From Varanus komodoensis (lineage: Eukaryota; Chordata; Lepidosauria; Squamata; Varanidae), in NCBI RefSeq assembly GCF_004798865.1, contig NW_025335268.1, forward strand, positions 9,686,423 through 9,750,422: 64,000 bases of DNA, written 5' to 3'. This document shows, piece by piece, positions 42,829 to 53,900 of the stretch. Each line of letters begins with the position of its first letter. Position 1 is the stretch's first letter. The translations under genes were made by a program, and so were the position numbers. The notes below the pieces were generated by a model. It worked only from the letters and a program-made list of their open reading frames with translations. It did no database searches and was not told the DNA's origin.

Positions 42829-45439
42829 CCCTACAATGTACAACTGATGCTGGGCCACACTTCTCTGATCATGCACCATTTTTATCAGTGACTGCAGTGT
42901 GTAATCTGAAAAGTGGACTTCAGTTTTGCAAACAGTGCTGTGTAGGATACTTTTATACCATCCTTGGACTGGATCAGCTTCAATCCATTTATCTGATGTA
43001 GGTACAAAAATCAATATGATATTGACCTAATGGCTCCATTGGAAGCCTTGAATTCCCATACAAGTGTGAACACATTTTCCACTAGCCTGATTTAGCTGAA
43101 ATTCTAAGGGTACGCACTAGAAAACAAGTCCCACTGAACTTCAGAAAGAGAACTAGTTGTCAGTCTTTCTTAGCAGATAGAGACAAGGGGCTATCTACAG
43201 GGGCTTCTATCTACAGTCTTTATTGTGTTAAAGCTGGCTAGCTAGTCTGGCTTTGTGGTACAAAAGCAGTATTGCAAAAGTCATTAAGAAAAACACCAGT
43301 GAAGTTAGAAAATCAGCTATTGGGGAAACATGGCTCATACAAAGGAGCTGATTCTAAATTGAAATCCTCTCTTCCTTCCCCAACAACAGAGTTAGTGCTG
43401 CCCTCAAGTTGGTACCCACAGCTTGTGGACCAGATTGTGAGAATGCTGGACACTACTCAATTGGTCTGCTCCTTTGCTCTGATGCTGAGCTATGGGACTG
43501 ATCGTGTTACATCTGCCCCCCTTTGGCTCTGGTGTTCAGCAGGGTTTTCCCCAGAATCAGACATGGTCTAGTTCTCATCAGTCTATTGGATTATCTCAGG
43601 GCATGTTGACCTTAGCACTTGCTAAGAATCCTGACCCTGTCTTTTCTTCCAATTCTGATTTGGATTCTGAGGTAACAACGTAGAATACTGCATTTGAGGA
43701 GAAGCCGCCCCAGGCCCTGCACCAGCATGCTCAGAATCTGACTGCTGGTGACATTAAATCACTGGTTCCAGTTCTAACCACCAGGGAATCTCTCCATGAA
43801 GAATCTCCATGAAGGAGTTTCCTGTATATGACACAATCAGTTATGGAAACCACCCCTACAACACCACTTCTGTTTTGGTGATAAGTCTCTGTGTAGTTCA
43901 ATTCCTCATATTCATAACCAACCACAACATACTTGCTACTTCTGAAGGACCCATGTAATCTTGCAGTTCTGAGAGGTAGCAACTTGACTGACATGACACG
44001 TGACTGTATCAGTTTAAGCCCCTATGACAGATTATGTTACAGAAGTGCAAGCTGAGAAGGCATAATGTGGCATTTAGAAAGGACTGGGTGCTATTTTCTA
44101 CTTGAAGGATTCCAGACCTGTGTCAACCCTTTGAGCATACATATGGAGAAGCAGAGTGGGGTGGAAACAAATGGCTAGAGGATGAATTGTAGGGGAAAAT
44201 CATGGGTTAAAGATTACCTTCTGTCACATCTGCACTCCAGGTTGTTCCTTCCCAAAGCTGTTGTTAACTACTAGATGCTGCTGTTGAAGTCTAGATAATA
44301 TAAGATGTGGCTTGGCAGTGTCCAGGCCTGAATGTCAATGGAGTCAAATCTAAACATGTTTGAACTTGCAAGGACCGAGGAAGGGAAAGAAGATTCTATC
44401 CAAAGGAAGCGAAACTATAATGTATCCTTAGACTGGCTCAATTACAATTTGTTTTTTCTTTTTTCATGCATATGTAACCTTCTCTGTGCACCATTCAGCC
44501 TTCTATGATTACCTTTACAATGTTGGTCCACACTTCAGGTATGATGGAGATAGTCACCCCATAAAGTCATGTGGAAGCAGAGATGTGGGAGTATTGACTG
44601 CTGTATTCATAAAACCCAGTAAATTTTCCCCTCCATGCCCCATTTCAGTTGCTATGTAAGTGCTTCTAATGGCTTCAAAGGCAGAACGCTTGTTATGTGC
44701 TAAGCATGTAAATGGATGTTTAGATGGATTGGACTGTGTCTTCTTGCTTGATGACATTTTTCAGCATAATTACAAATACGGAATACTTTTATCCTCTTCC
44801 TGTGATATAATGGCATAAACCATTACAATTTGTGCATTATACATTTGGCTTATCTCTAGTAACCAGGAAACCAACTAGGTAACCCTTTTTCATCCTACTA
44901 TATCTAGATTACTGTATCTCTGGACAAACAGTTTCAGACATCAAAGAACATTACAAATATTCTATTAGTGTACAAATATTCTACTATTTGTAGCCTCATA
45001 CACATAACTTTCATGTTCTTTGATGGCTGGTAATCTCTCTTCCCTGCATTTGGAAGACCACACCCATCTGCTAATGCAAACATGTAGAACCCTTTTCAGC
45101 ATTAGGGCTGAATTCCACAAAAGCTAGGAATCCATTAAATAACCAGAAGTTGGGGGAAGTGGTGTGAAAGACCAGTTTTGGTCTCTGGGGTGAGGTTCTC
45201 TACCTCGGCCAATAGAAAAGACAGAAACACAGGTTGTAGGTTTCCATTCGAGTAGGGATGGAGAAAACTACCATTCTTAGGTCTTCTGTGGGCTTTCAGC
45301 AAAGGTTTATCTATATGATTGCACAGCTCTCAGAAGTATTTTTCTTCAGTGCAGTGGACAGTTTGCACTATACCATTAGCCTGGAAAGTTGCTCCTAAAT
45401 AACTGGAATGCCATAGAGTATTGGGAATTGTACCTCTAG
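42829..45439. other. Unannotated stretch
   Basis: No gene or repeat confidently seen. A family P-like remnant may lie at 43098-43150. The 2.6 kb is otherwise unexplained. Confidence 0.4.
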
Positions 45440-46330
45440 AATGGTGAATTAATTCAAGCTGTTTAACATCTACATGAAACTGGTGGCTGCCATTCAGCAT
45501 TTTGGAGTTTTGGGTCTCATCTGTTCATCTTATTTTAAGGAGGTCCTGAAACTAAATCTGGATAAGACAGAGATACTTTTGGACAGAAGAGCCGATCCAA
45601 GACCTGGGATTGTGTTGGGTGGGGAATTATTTCTGAGATTGTGTTGAGAAGGGAATTATTTCTGTCGTGAGTACAGGCACAGAGTGTGTGGGTTCATCTG
45701 GATTCATCTGTGACCTTGAATATCCAAGCCCTAGCTGTGGCCTGGATTGTCTTTGCTTAGCTGAGACTGGTAGGCCAACTACACCCATTTCTGGAATATG
45801 CAAAGGTGGCCAGGGTGACAGGTGTTTTAGTTACAGAACAATCAGATTATTGCAATGTACTTTACATGGGACTACCCTTGAGGAGTATGGTAACCACTCC
45901 AAGATGAAGCAACACAATTGTTAAAAGGAGCTTTTATACAGGAAGAATCTTATTCCATGTTTGAAATGGCTGCACTGGCTTCCAATTTGTTATCAGGTAC
46001 AATCCAAAGATAACCTTAAAAACTTGAATGGTTTAGGACCAGAATAACTGCAGGTCCTCATGCTTCCATATGAGTCTGCCTACCTGATGAGATCATCTTT
46101 AAGAGCTGTTTGTGTGTCTAAAGGGGCTTTTTGATGGCTACACTGAGGTTCTAGAACTTTCCTCCAAAGAAGTGGAGTTTGCTTTCTGAACAGTGAACTT
46201 GCAGAAGCTTATAAATATGTTTTTTACTTTGTCTTTTTAATTTGTCCCTGCTCTTTGAAATTGTTATGTCTTTTGATTGCTGCTGTGCTGCTATTTTCTG
46301 CTCTCATTTTTGTGTTTTAAATGTTTAGTG
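45440..46330 (+). mobile_element. L2-clade LINE, RT C-terminal region to 3' end
   Basis: Plus-strand blocks include LKLNLDKTEILLD at about 45548, the remnant DYCNVLYMGLPLRS at 45847-45890, and 'atggctgcactggcttccaa' (LHWLPI block) at 45967. The UTR follows. The frame is broken in several places. A 30-bp duplication lies at 45607-45665. It is older than the MITE next door. Confidence 0.78.
45607..45665. repeat. About 30-bp tandem duplication inside L2
   Basis: gattgtgttg followed by gggaattatttctg occurs twice with a 30-bp period and minor differences. Confidence 0.85.
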
Positions 46331-46906
46331 TTTATTTGTAAACTGGAAGGAGTTCTTAAAGGTCATTTTACAAGTCTCCCTGAAATCTTAAAAGAAATTG
46401 TACTATACATTTTTAAAAATTAAAGAAGAAATTAATAAAGGGAAATTTTGCAACTGGATAATGGTCTTTTGTAGCAAACTCTCATAAGAGAGGGATCAGT
46501 TCAACCTGTTTTCCTTAGCTGCCCTTCCATTGCTGTGAGGTCCTGACTCTGAAATTGGGTACCTGTACAATTCCCATATTCACTTTTTCTAAGGAAAGAA
46601 GGAAATACATTTTAATAGTGTGCTTCAGTATGATGTTAGTAGTCATGTATATGCCAAACATCTGTTTCATGCCCATAGGATTCTATTTAGTTTCTATTTT
46701 ATCTTTAGAGGGTTGTATTCATTGGTGCTATTCCACTGATTCAAACTGGCTAATGCACCATCTTCATCGCTCGAGTGGCAAATTCCACTTGTGTAATAGA
46801 TTACGTAGACCACTTTCTTGACCCATTATGAATTAATTATTCTTTGTGCATGCTTATGCTAGTACTTGTACTAGTATTTATGCAGCTGTTAATGGAAATG
46901 CACCTA

Positions 46907-47753
46907 GGGATGGAGGAAAACTGTTTAGTTCACTTATCAGTGTAAACTTATCTAATTTCACACTTCCAAATCCTTACACAAAAATCAAGTTAAAGGTAAA
47001 GGTTTCCCCTTGACGTTAAGTCCAGTCATGCCTGACTCTAGGGGGCGGTGCTCATCTCCGTTTCCTAGCCGAGGGAGCCAGCATTTGTCCCCAGACAGTC
47101 TCCGTGGTCATGTGGCTGGCATGACTAAACACCGAGGTGCACGAAACGCTGTTACCTGCCCACCAAAGTGGTACCTTTTTATCTACTTGCATTTGCATGC
47201 TTTCGAACTGCAAGGTTGGCAGGAGCTGGGACGGAGCAACAGGAACTCAGCCCGTTGTGCAGATTCAAACCGGCGACCTTTACATCAACCAGCCCAGCAG
47301 CACAGCAGTTTAAACTACTGCGCCACCTGCAGTCCCAAAATCAAGTTACCCTTCAAAATTCATACTCAATTGTTGCAATGGAATTCTCCAAAGAAAAGTT
47401 GCATACAGAAATCCATTGTGTTAAGGAAAATAACATTTAAAAATGTATTATGTCAGAAAAAGTGCTTGCAGAAGAACTTAGTACATGAAACACATGCACA
47501 CGTGCACGCACACATGGAGAAATATGAACAAAAATACTAAAGCATATTCATAAAAACTTTTTAAAAAGATCTCAGTGTTTAGGATGAAATGAATTTAAGA
47601 GTAGATAAATTCTTTAAAAATGAAGAATTTTTTAAGATTTAAAATGAAAAATGAAAAAATGAAGATAAATTCTTAAAAAATCTTAAATGAACAGATTTAA
47701 GATTTTAAAAATAAGAAAGCCAGAGGAACCAAACTGACAGATTCATTCATCCC
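46907..47753. mobile_element. TA-flanked MITE (GGGATG...CATCCC), split by the Sauria SINE
   Basis: Left end GGGATGGAGGAAAACTGT and the inverse of the right end, GGGATGAATGAATCTGTC, are related inverted repeats of about 25 bp. TA lies immediately outside each (46905-46906 and 47754-47755), as in Tc1/mariner-like insertion. Without the SINE and one copy of its 12-bp duplication the element is about 490 bp, AT-rich and non-coding. Similar ends occur at 22929 and 42675. Confidence 0.6.
46993..47336 (-). mobile_element. Sauria SINE, full length, with perfect 12-bp target duplication
   Basis: Read on the minus strand it begins with a tRNA-related head (GTGGCGCAGTAGTTTAAAC; B-box-like GGTTTGAATC at 47271-47262). 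It continues with the conserved central block (GCAGTTCGAAAGCATGCAAA, 'GCCAGCCACATGACC'), and ends with the BovB-related tail 'CATGACTGGACTTAACGTCA' and 'GGGGAAACCTTTACCTT'. Identical flanks AAAATCAAGTTA lie at 46981-46992 and 47337-47348. It is transcribed by RNA polymerase III and is thought to be mobilised by BovB machinery. Complete ends and a perfect duplication indicate a fairly young insertion. Confidence 0.95.
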
Positions 47754-48029
47754 TATGTGCAATCAAAAGCAGAATAATGTACTTTTTTGTTGCCATTTCA
47801 TTGGATAGAAGCCAAAGATACGTCTCTTTTCTTTCACTCTCTGGCCCAATCATGAGGTAAAGGGAGACACTGAACTCAGAAAATGGAGGAGTGGAGCCAG
47901 TGGCCTTCCCTAACTCCTGTACAACCCATGTTTTCTTTTTAGTTACGTTTTCCTTTCTATTATCTTTATCCATGGTGTTAAACTACAACTCAGTTCTTTT
48001 GTCTACTAGTCCTTTCCCCCTTTCTTTTG
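47754..48029. other. Unannotated stretch
   Basis: Short unique interval with no recognised signal. Confidence 0.4.
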
Positions 48030-48288
48030 TGCTTCTTTATCTATGGAGTTCTCTTTAGTGATATTTGCTTTGCTCCCTTGTCAAACTCCTTTTCTCAAAT
48101 GTTACCTGACTAACATTTTTCTTACTGTTAATCTTTCTGCTGAAATTATTGACTTCCCATTGCTATCATTTTTCTTTCCCGTTACATTTTGTATATTGTA
48201 CTATGTGAGCCTTTTGGCAGGAATCTTAGAGTATTCATTTCTGTTTATATAACTGTGGGTGATATATAAATAATAATAATAATAATTC
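48030..48288 (+). mobile_element. L2-like LINE 3' UTR with (AAT)n tail
   Basis: A T-rich UTR with 'tgtgagccttttggcaggaa' and 'aactgtgggtgatatataaa' followed by (TAA)n. Typical LINE 3' end layout, with no coding part left. Confidence 0.6.
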
Positions 48289-49384
48289 ACTGAACAAGCA
48301 ATTCTTGCCACTGATCTATAAGGAGACTTACATTTCTCCATCACATTGTGATTGCTAAATCATTACAGTCCAATGACTGATATGAATTTATTGTGACATC
48401 ATTTTGGAGAAAAAGCCATCAAATTAGACAGCATCAGTTTAATCAACCTTTGGCACATTCTTGGTCTTGGGAATGATGTGATTAATGGGAAATAAAAATT
48501 ATGCCTTAGACCAAGGACACACCAGATCATTATGTTGCTGACAGACAATGTCTCAAATAACCTTACGTAAGTAATACGTTGAGTCATAATAGATTATCGA
48601 TATGTTTCCTTTGCTTCTTCATCGTTATTGTAAAATGATTGAATAGAATGATTTTGTTTATTTTGTTGGGAGAGCAGAATGAAAACTCACGTCTGTTAGA
48701 CATGGTGTTGCAAAACATTGCCAGAGCAAGGCATGAATTCATGTTTTAGTTCAAGCCTGATGGTTTACAACTCGAAATGGATTAAGCTGTCAGTTTTGCC
48801 TTCACCCATATTCTGATTTTTTTCCAAACATGAAGACATTTGTGAATTTTGGTAAATTCCAATAAAATATACTGACATTTTTAGTGATCTGTACTGGCCA
48901 TGTGCAATAGGTACACCTTTCAGTCAGTTGACCGGTCAGTTTTATTGCAGATAACCATAGATTCTTCTAGTGTATCAGGAAAGAGACTGACATAGAAAGG
49001 AAGGTAGGTAGGTGAACAAAGCCAGTCGATTCATCACATGCACAGTTCACAGCAATAGCTTTTAGAAAAAATTGCAGCCACAACTAAAGCTACTTGACTG
49101 TTTACATAAAGATCCATATCTACAAGTAGCTGACTTATTCTCCTTATTAAACAGATTTATATATTGCTTACCATATTTAAAAATATCTTTAATTGGCTTA
49201 GTAGGAGTTTGTTAGGCCAACGTTTGCTTAGACAAAATTCTTTTAGATATTCCTCCGAACAAAGGTGCAACACATACTGTCTTGAGAATGGTGAACAATT
49301 CACTGAATTTTTAATGTACAATATCCTCTCTTCATGGGGCCCTGCACTGAAATGTGCAGACATTTGCATACCTCCCATTCATAT
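48289..49384. other. Unannotated stretch, possibly conserved
   Basis: The interval 48400-48720 is complex AT-rich sequence with CpG-containing words such as ttacgtaagtaatacgttga. No repeat was recognised. 48785-48900 may contain another copy of the repeat at 49385. Confidence 0.35.
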
Positions 49385-49545
49385 ATGAAGAAGACAGTCT
49401 GGGCCTGAATGGGCAAATGTTTTGTTTTTCCCCATGCATCTTTTAAAATCTCAGTCCCAAATATGAGGAAATCTGTGAGTTTTGGTACATTCATATCAAA
49501 CACAAACTATACTGAAATTTTCACCCATCTCTAAGACCCATCATT
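49385..49545 (-). repeat. Interspersed repeat ending in ACCCATCTCTAA
   Basis: It ends with 'ctgaaattttcacccatctc', giving a minus-strand start TTAGAGATGGGTGAAAATTT. This looks like a family with TAGAGATG/TAGGGATG ends. 'gtgagttttggtacattc' resembles 'gtgaattttggtaaattc' at 48842. Confidence 0.4.
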
Positions 49546-49564
49546 GTTTTATCATTTACAGAAT

Positions 49565-49895
49565 TGTGTTTTGATCTTCTTCTTAATTTATTATTACTCA
49601 AATTAATATACTTCTTTCCCCCAAGGTATCAAAGTGGTGACCATGCAATGTCATAACATAATAAATGTAATCAATGCAATTCAAATGAAACAGCAATAAA
49701 ATTGCAGTCTACTGTGTGCTAAAACCACAGCACTCTAGATCACTCTTCAGGGAAAGTGTGTGTAAAGGGATGAATGTTGAGAAAACTCTTGAACATCAGA
49801 ACATCAGTAGGGGTCTGTCTACTGTCAATTGGTGAAGCATTCCAGAGATTTGACGGCTGCAACACTGAATGTTCTCCTGCAAGAGTTCCTGTGGA
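49565..49895 (-). mobile_element. L2-like LINE 3' end, minus strand
   Basis: Reversed UTR and tail ('ttatacttctttcccccaag'-type start), then antisense coding remnants 'ggtgaagcattccagagatt' and 'gacggctgcaacactgaatg' (the LWNSLP and preceding block). Confidence 0.5.
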
Positions 49896-49904
49896 GAACT
49901 TCTT

Positions 49905-50125
49905 AGAGTATTTTAATAAATCCGTATCCCACACTTTACGAAACATGATCACATTGCAGATATATTAAACAATTTATAAAAATATACAAACATAATAACA
50001 CATTGGCAGCCAGCAGTAACAATAACATTAATCAATGGCAGCCAGCAGCAACACAGAAACATTACAACTGCGCTCAGGCTGAAAACCAGAGGTCACAGAA
50101 CACAACATTACCACAATAACAGCCC
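49905..50125 (-). mobile_element. LINE 3' UTR-like fragment, minus strand
   Basis: 'ttttaataaatccgtatccc' followed by an A/C-rich stretch with 'ggcagccagcagtaacaata' and a second 'ggcagccagcagcaacacag' 39 bp later. The family is uncertain. The repeated 'ggcagccagcag' is a local duplication. Confidence 0.45.
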
Positions 50126-50138
50126 TAATAGAATCCTT

Positions 50139-50226
50139 AAGGCTATAATCCTACACCAGCTTATCTGGGAATAAGTTCCATCAAACTCAATGAGGCCCAT
50201 TTCTGAGTCAGCATCGACAGGATACC
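50139..50226. mobile_element. Short palindromic repeat (family P)
   Basis: ggctataatcctacaccagc, 'tctgggaataagttccatca' and 'gcccatttctgagtcagcat' follow the family P layout, with the arms partly eroded. Confidence 0.6.
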
Positions 50227-50519
50227 CTGGAAAATTATGCAGGACAGCAGTAAACAATTAAGTTAGTGAATCTCGGGATTCTAGGAGAACAATTGAGAAA
50301 CCCCTGCAACTATCTGTCCATTCCTGTGCTGCACTCATCCATTCTATAGGCACCAGCTAAAAGATGACTAAGAAAAATAATGTCAGTTCTTGTTTCTTTT
50401 TGTACAACCTGTAATTCCCGAAAACTTATCACCTACCAGCACAGCCACCATATTACCAGCATGAAATAGTTCCAATTAGTAAGTTAGGTGACAGAGCAAC
50501 TGAGAAATTAATTCTTTTA

Positions 50520-50690
50520 TCATATTTATTTCTATACTGCTTAATAGCTGCATGTCTCTGAGCCATTTACAGCAAATGCAGGGCATGAAAAAACCCAGGG
50601 CAGTAGCATGTGTTGCGAACATATAAAGTAAATGATAAAAGACTATTTCTGTATCAAAAAAAACATAGCCATAATACATTATTTATATCC
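50520..50690 (-). mobile_element. L2-like LINE 3' end, minus strand
   Basis: 'catatttatttctatactgc' and 'ttaatagctgcatgtctctg' match the start of the copy at 51680 ('catttctgtactgcccaata'). Confidence 0.55.
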
Positions 50691-51679
50691 ATACATAATT
50701 CTTCCCTCTAATAGGAAAATGTCTTCATGGAATTCTGATCCTTTTGGCAAAGAATGGACTGAAAGAGGGCAGGAAAACATACTCTAGGGAAAACATCTAT
50801 CAGGGTTCAGATGTTAGCATACTGGCTCGTTAAGGAAAAATTGAGGTCACAGGATACCTTTAAAACGTTATGATAAGATGAAACATTAACTAGAGCCACT
50901 GTTGCATTAGTGGCTCTTAAACAGAGCAAGGATAATGTCTTGTTTCTTCTTCAAGGCACCACTTGTTCTATCTGCACGTACTCTTGTCATGTCTGATTTT
51001 GATATACAGTAATTAATTTCTAGGGGCTCTTTATACTAATTCACCTGAAAGTTCAAGGATATTATCCTAGGATATCAGCTAATTAATCAAAGGTTACATG
51101 TTGGCCATTAATCAACAATCTCTTGTGAAAAACACACCTTTAGAGTATTGAAGGCATATAAAAATGTCAAAAATACATTCACATGTTAAATGAATCTTAG
51201 CACCTAGTTTACTGAAAGAATGGGATAACTTGTGCACAGCATTTGCTATCCATGGAATAAAATGTGAGGTTTGAGACACCTGCCCAAAACTGAAATAATT
51301 AAATGCCTTTGTCATGCCTTTTTTCCTCTTCAGCATCCTGTCTTCTTGTATCAGCCCAAAGATAATAAATCAATACAAACGTTTTCTGTCTCTACTGAGG
51401 TAGGTAAGGACTTCCTAGCCAGACCTTCTACAATTCAAATATAGGATCATCATCTTTCAATTCAAATAAAGGGATCGTTGTAAAGATGGCTGAACTATGT
51501 GCTGAACACTTAGGAAACACTGTTTGTATATAATTATGCGTATTACCCACCATTTCCAAAGGCACTAGTGATAATCAAGTAAAGCTTGTTCAGAGAGAAC
51601 AAAGGAGCAGTGGGTCTGGAGATAAAGTGAATGGTATCGCATGACATTTTACCAGCATCGACTGCAACAGCAACCGTGG
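50691..51679. other. Unannotated stretch
   Basis: No recognised exon or repeat. Confidence 0.4.
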
Positions 51680-52450
51680 TTGATTATTTACTTATTTCAT
51701 TTCTGTACTGCCCAATAGCTGAGGCTCCCTGGGCAGTTCACAGCAGTTCACACAACACAAAACGTACATACACTGATAGAATAGAGCTAACATTCTTGTT
51801 GTTGTTAGTCACAAAGTCGTGCCTGACCCATCATGACCCCATGGACACATTCCGTCAGGCAGAGCTAACATACAATATAGTAAAATACAACATAAAATTA
51901 TAATATACAAGATGTAAAACAGTTCAAACAGCTAGAGCATTTTTCAATTAGACAAACCTACCCAAAAAACAAATCCAATTAAATGCAAACAAATGAACAA
52001 CAAGACTAGACCTGCTAAAACAGTCTACGTAGTCCTTCGTCTGCCATTAAATGTCTTAGAGTAGAGGGTAGTCTCAATCTAGCACTGAAAAGATGACAGT
52101 GCTGGCATTAAGCACTCCTTAGGGAGGAAATCAAGCCATAATTGGGGGACACCACTGAGAAGGTTCTCTTCCTTGTTGCCACTCTCTGAGCTTCCAAGTG
52201 AAGGTGGCACTTGGAGAAAGTCCTCACATGTACTTTGTAGTGTCTGGGTAGATGCAGGTTGAGAGTGGGGTTCCCAAGTATTGTAGGGCTTTCAAAGTTA
52301 AACCTGAGTTGGGCTCAAAAGCATGTAGGCAGCCACTACAAGTGGGCCAGAATTGGTTTTACATTTTCCAACCTTCTAGTCTCAAGTTATTAATCTGGCT
52401 GGTTAAAGTTTGATAGTAAATTTTGTAATGGAGCTGCAGCCAACAAGCAG
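51680..52450 (-). mobile_element. L2-like LINE, C-terminal region to 3' end, minus strand
   Basis: It begins with the reversed tail and 3' terminus ('catttctgtactgcccaata'). It then reads antisense through a UTR and coding remnants ('aatcaagccataattggggg' at 52132, 'actgagaaggttctcttcct', 'ttgggctcaaaagcatgtag'). This is the same order as in the L2 copy at 40053. Contains a 67-bp BovB insertion. Confidence 0.65.
51794..51860 (-). mobile_element. 67-bp BovB 3' terminus with 11-bp target duplication
   Basis: 'ttgttgttgttagtcacaaa' and 'gcctgacccatcatgacccc' are the reverse complement of the BovB end at 1455-1512 (GGGGTCACGATGGGTCGGAC). Identical flanks agagctaacat lie at 51783-51793 and 51861-51871. 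It is an extremely 5'-truncated BovB retrotransposition inserted into the L2 copy. Confidence 0.9.
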
Positions 52451-53149
52451 ACTAAAGGACCAGGAAACTGGCCCCACTTATTAGGATACAGGATCAAAGC
52501 ATAAAGGGGTGCAGTGTTTTCCTTTCCACAGATTATTGGATGATACAGCAAAGACAAACAAACATTTTTTGCTGCCTTTCCTGCTTGATTCAACTTTGCC
52601 AACTGTAACCAACAAATTAGTTAATGCTCAGGTTTAACAAATTTCAGATGTCTCTTGTTAGGATCTACTTTATAACCAATATATTTAATATTGGTTTTTT
52701 AACAGCATTTCATTCAGGAGCAAATGAACCGTCCAAATGATGATTTATGAAGAAGAACAGAAAAAATCTTCTATTGTACATATCACTTTTGCTACAATGA
52801 ACCTATAAAGACTGCATCCAAAAGAGGTTTTCAAAATAACAGAGGTTAATATTAAAAAGAATTCCATTAACTGAGTTGTAAGGGTGGATTTTAAAACTAC
52901 ATGCCTAGAATGCTAGACTGAATACCTAGCAGTCAGTAGCAGGCTGTGTGTGTCTAAAACACAGGAAAGGTGCATTGCTAGCTCTGTGTTGTTTGCTGTA
53001 GCATGTAGACTGTTTATTCTATTTAGTCCAGTGTTACTTACTCTGACAAATAGCAGCTCTCCAGGTTCCCGGCAAACAGCTACCTGACCATTTTAATTGG
53101 AGATATGAGGAGCTGACCTTGGGCATTCTGTATGCAGAGAATGTATTCT
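52451..53149. other. Unannotated stretch
   Basis: No gene or repeat recognised. Confidence 0.4.
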
Positions 53150-53318
53150 ACCACTGTATGTTTACTTATATTTATATCCCACTTTTTTCCTTTTACCATA
53201 AATTGAAGGGAGCTTACATGTCTTCTTTCCATTTTATCCCCAAAATAACCCTGTTAGGTAGTTTGGACTGTGACTCTGTGGCTGGCTCAGAGTCATCCAG
53301 TGAGCTTCACGTCAAGTT

Positions 53319-53374
53319 TTAAATTGCTGTAAGCTGTCCTGAGATATTTATATACAGGATGGCATACAAAAGCT

Positions 53375-53418
<44 letters not shown>

Positions 53419-53429
53419 CTGATGATGTA
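53319..53429 (+). mobile_element. L2-like 3' end with (GAT)n tail, inside SINE
   Basis: 'aaattgctgtaagctgtcct' and 'cagga..ggcatacaaaagc' are an L2-like 3' end, and the tail has expanded to a GAT array. No clear target duplication was seen. Confidence 0.65.
53378..53427. repeat. (TGA/GAT)n microsatellite
   Basis: About 16 units with one substitution (gct). It creates a poly-Ser open frame on the minus strand that should not be read as a protein. Confidence 0.98.
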
Positions 53430-53544
53430 GGGACATGAATTCTTATCTCTTGAGTCCCAGTCCAGCCCCTAATCACCAATCCAGCCACACTGGCTCTTAC
53501 ACTGACATTTTTTTCCTCTGTCCTACAGTCTCTTCTAGTTACTA

Positions 53545-53900
53545 CAGCAAATGTTGAAAAGCATGCAGAGCAAAATAAATCCCCAAGGGTTGTCAGAATG
53601 GAGTCTCCATGAGGCAGAATTATGGTCACCCAGCACCATCTTCTGGAACTGGCTCTCCAAGTAAGCATGAAACAGGGTCCCCAGTTTCCAATGGGGACGG
53701 CCTGCCTAGAAATATCCTGTGGTGATAAGAGAGGTCTTAGTCCCAGCAGAGATTCTCCCACAGGGCACTAGGGCAATATCTGCCTGAAACCAGGCCTAAA
53801 ACCGGCTTGAAATAGCTCCATTAAATCAGTATCATTCAGAAGTCCCTGCACCGGGTTAGCAACTACCTTCCCTCTCCCCACCCAAAATTACTACTGGTCC
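53545..53900 (-). mobile_element. L2-clade LINE RT fragment, minus strand
   Basis: Plus-strand text 'cagcaccatcttctggaact', 'ggctctccaagtaagcatga' and 'aaaccaggcctaaaaccggc' followed by ttgaaatagctcc matches antisense L2 RT (the segment around FRPGF and the palm start, compare 41070-41170). No full catalytic motif remains. Confidence 0.6.

Larger units (their letters stand above)
53150..53512 (-). mobile_element. tRNA-headed squamate SINE, split by an L2 tail
   Basis: Body in reversed order lies at 53150-53318 ('tttatatcccacttttttcc', 'taaccctgttaggtagtttg', gtcatccagtgagcttcac). The tRNA-like head lies at 53430-53512 ('gagtcccagtccagccccta', 'atccagccacactggctctt'). The two parts are adjacent in the intact copy at 57516, so the L2 end at 53319-53429 was inserted between them. 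Confidence 0.78.

Noticed and set aside
47010-47540. 176-codon plus-strand frame
   Set aside because: Its first two thirds are the antisense of the Sauria SINE and the rest is MITE sequence, so the open frame is accidental.
53348-53761. 137-codon minus-strand frame with a long serine run
   Set aside because: The serine run is the translated GAT microsatellite, and the rest overlaps antisense L2 RT and the SINE head.
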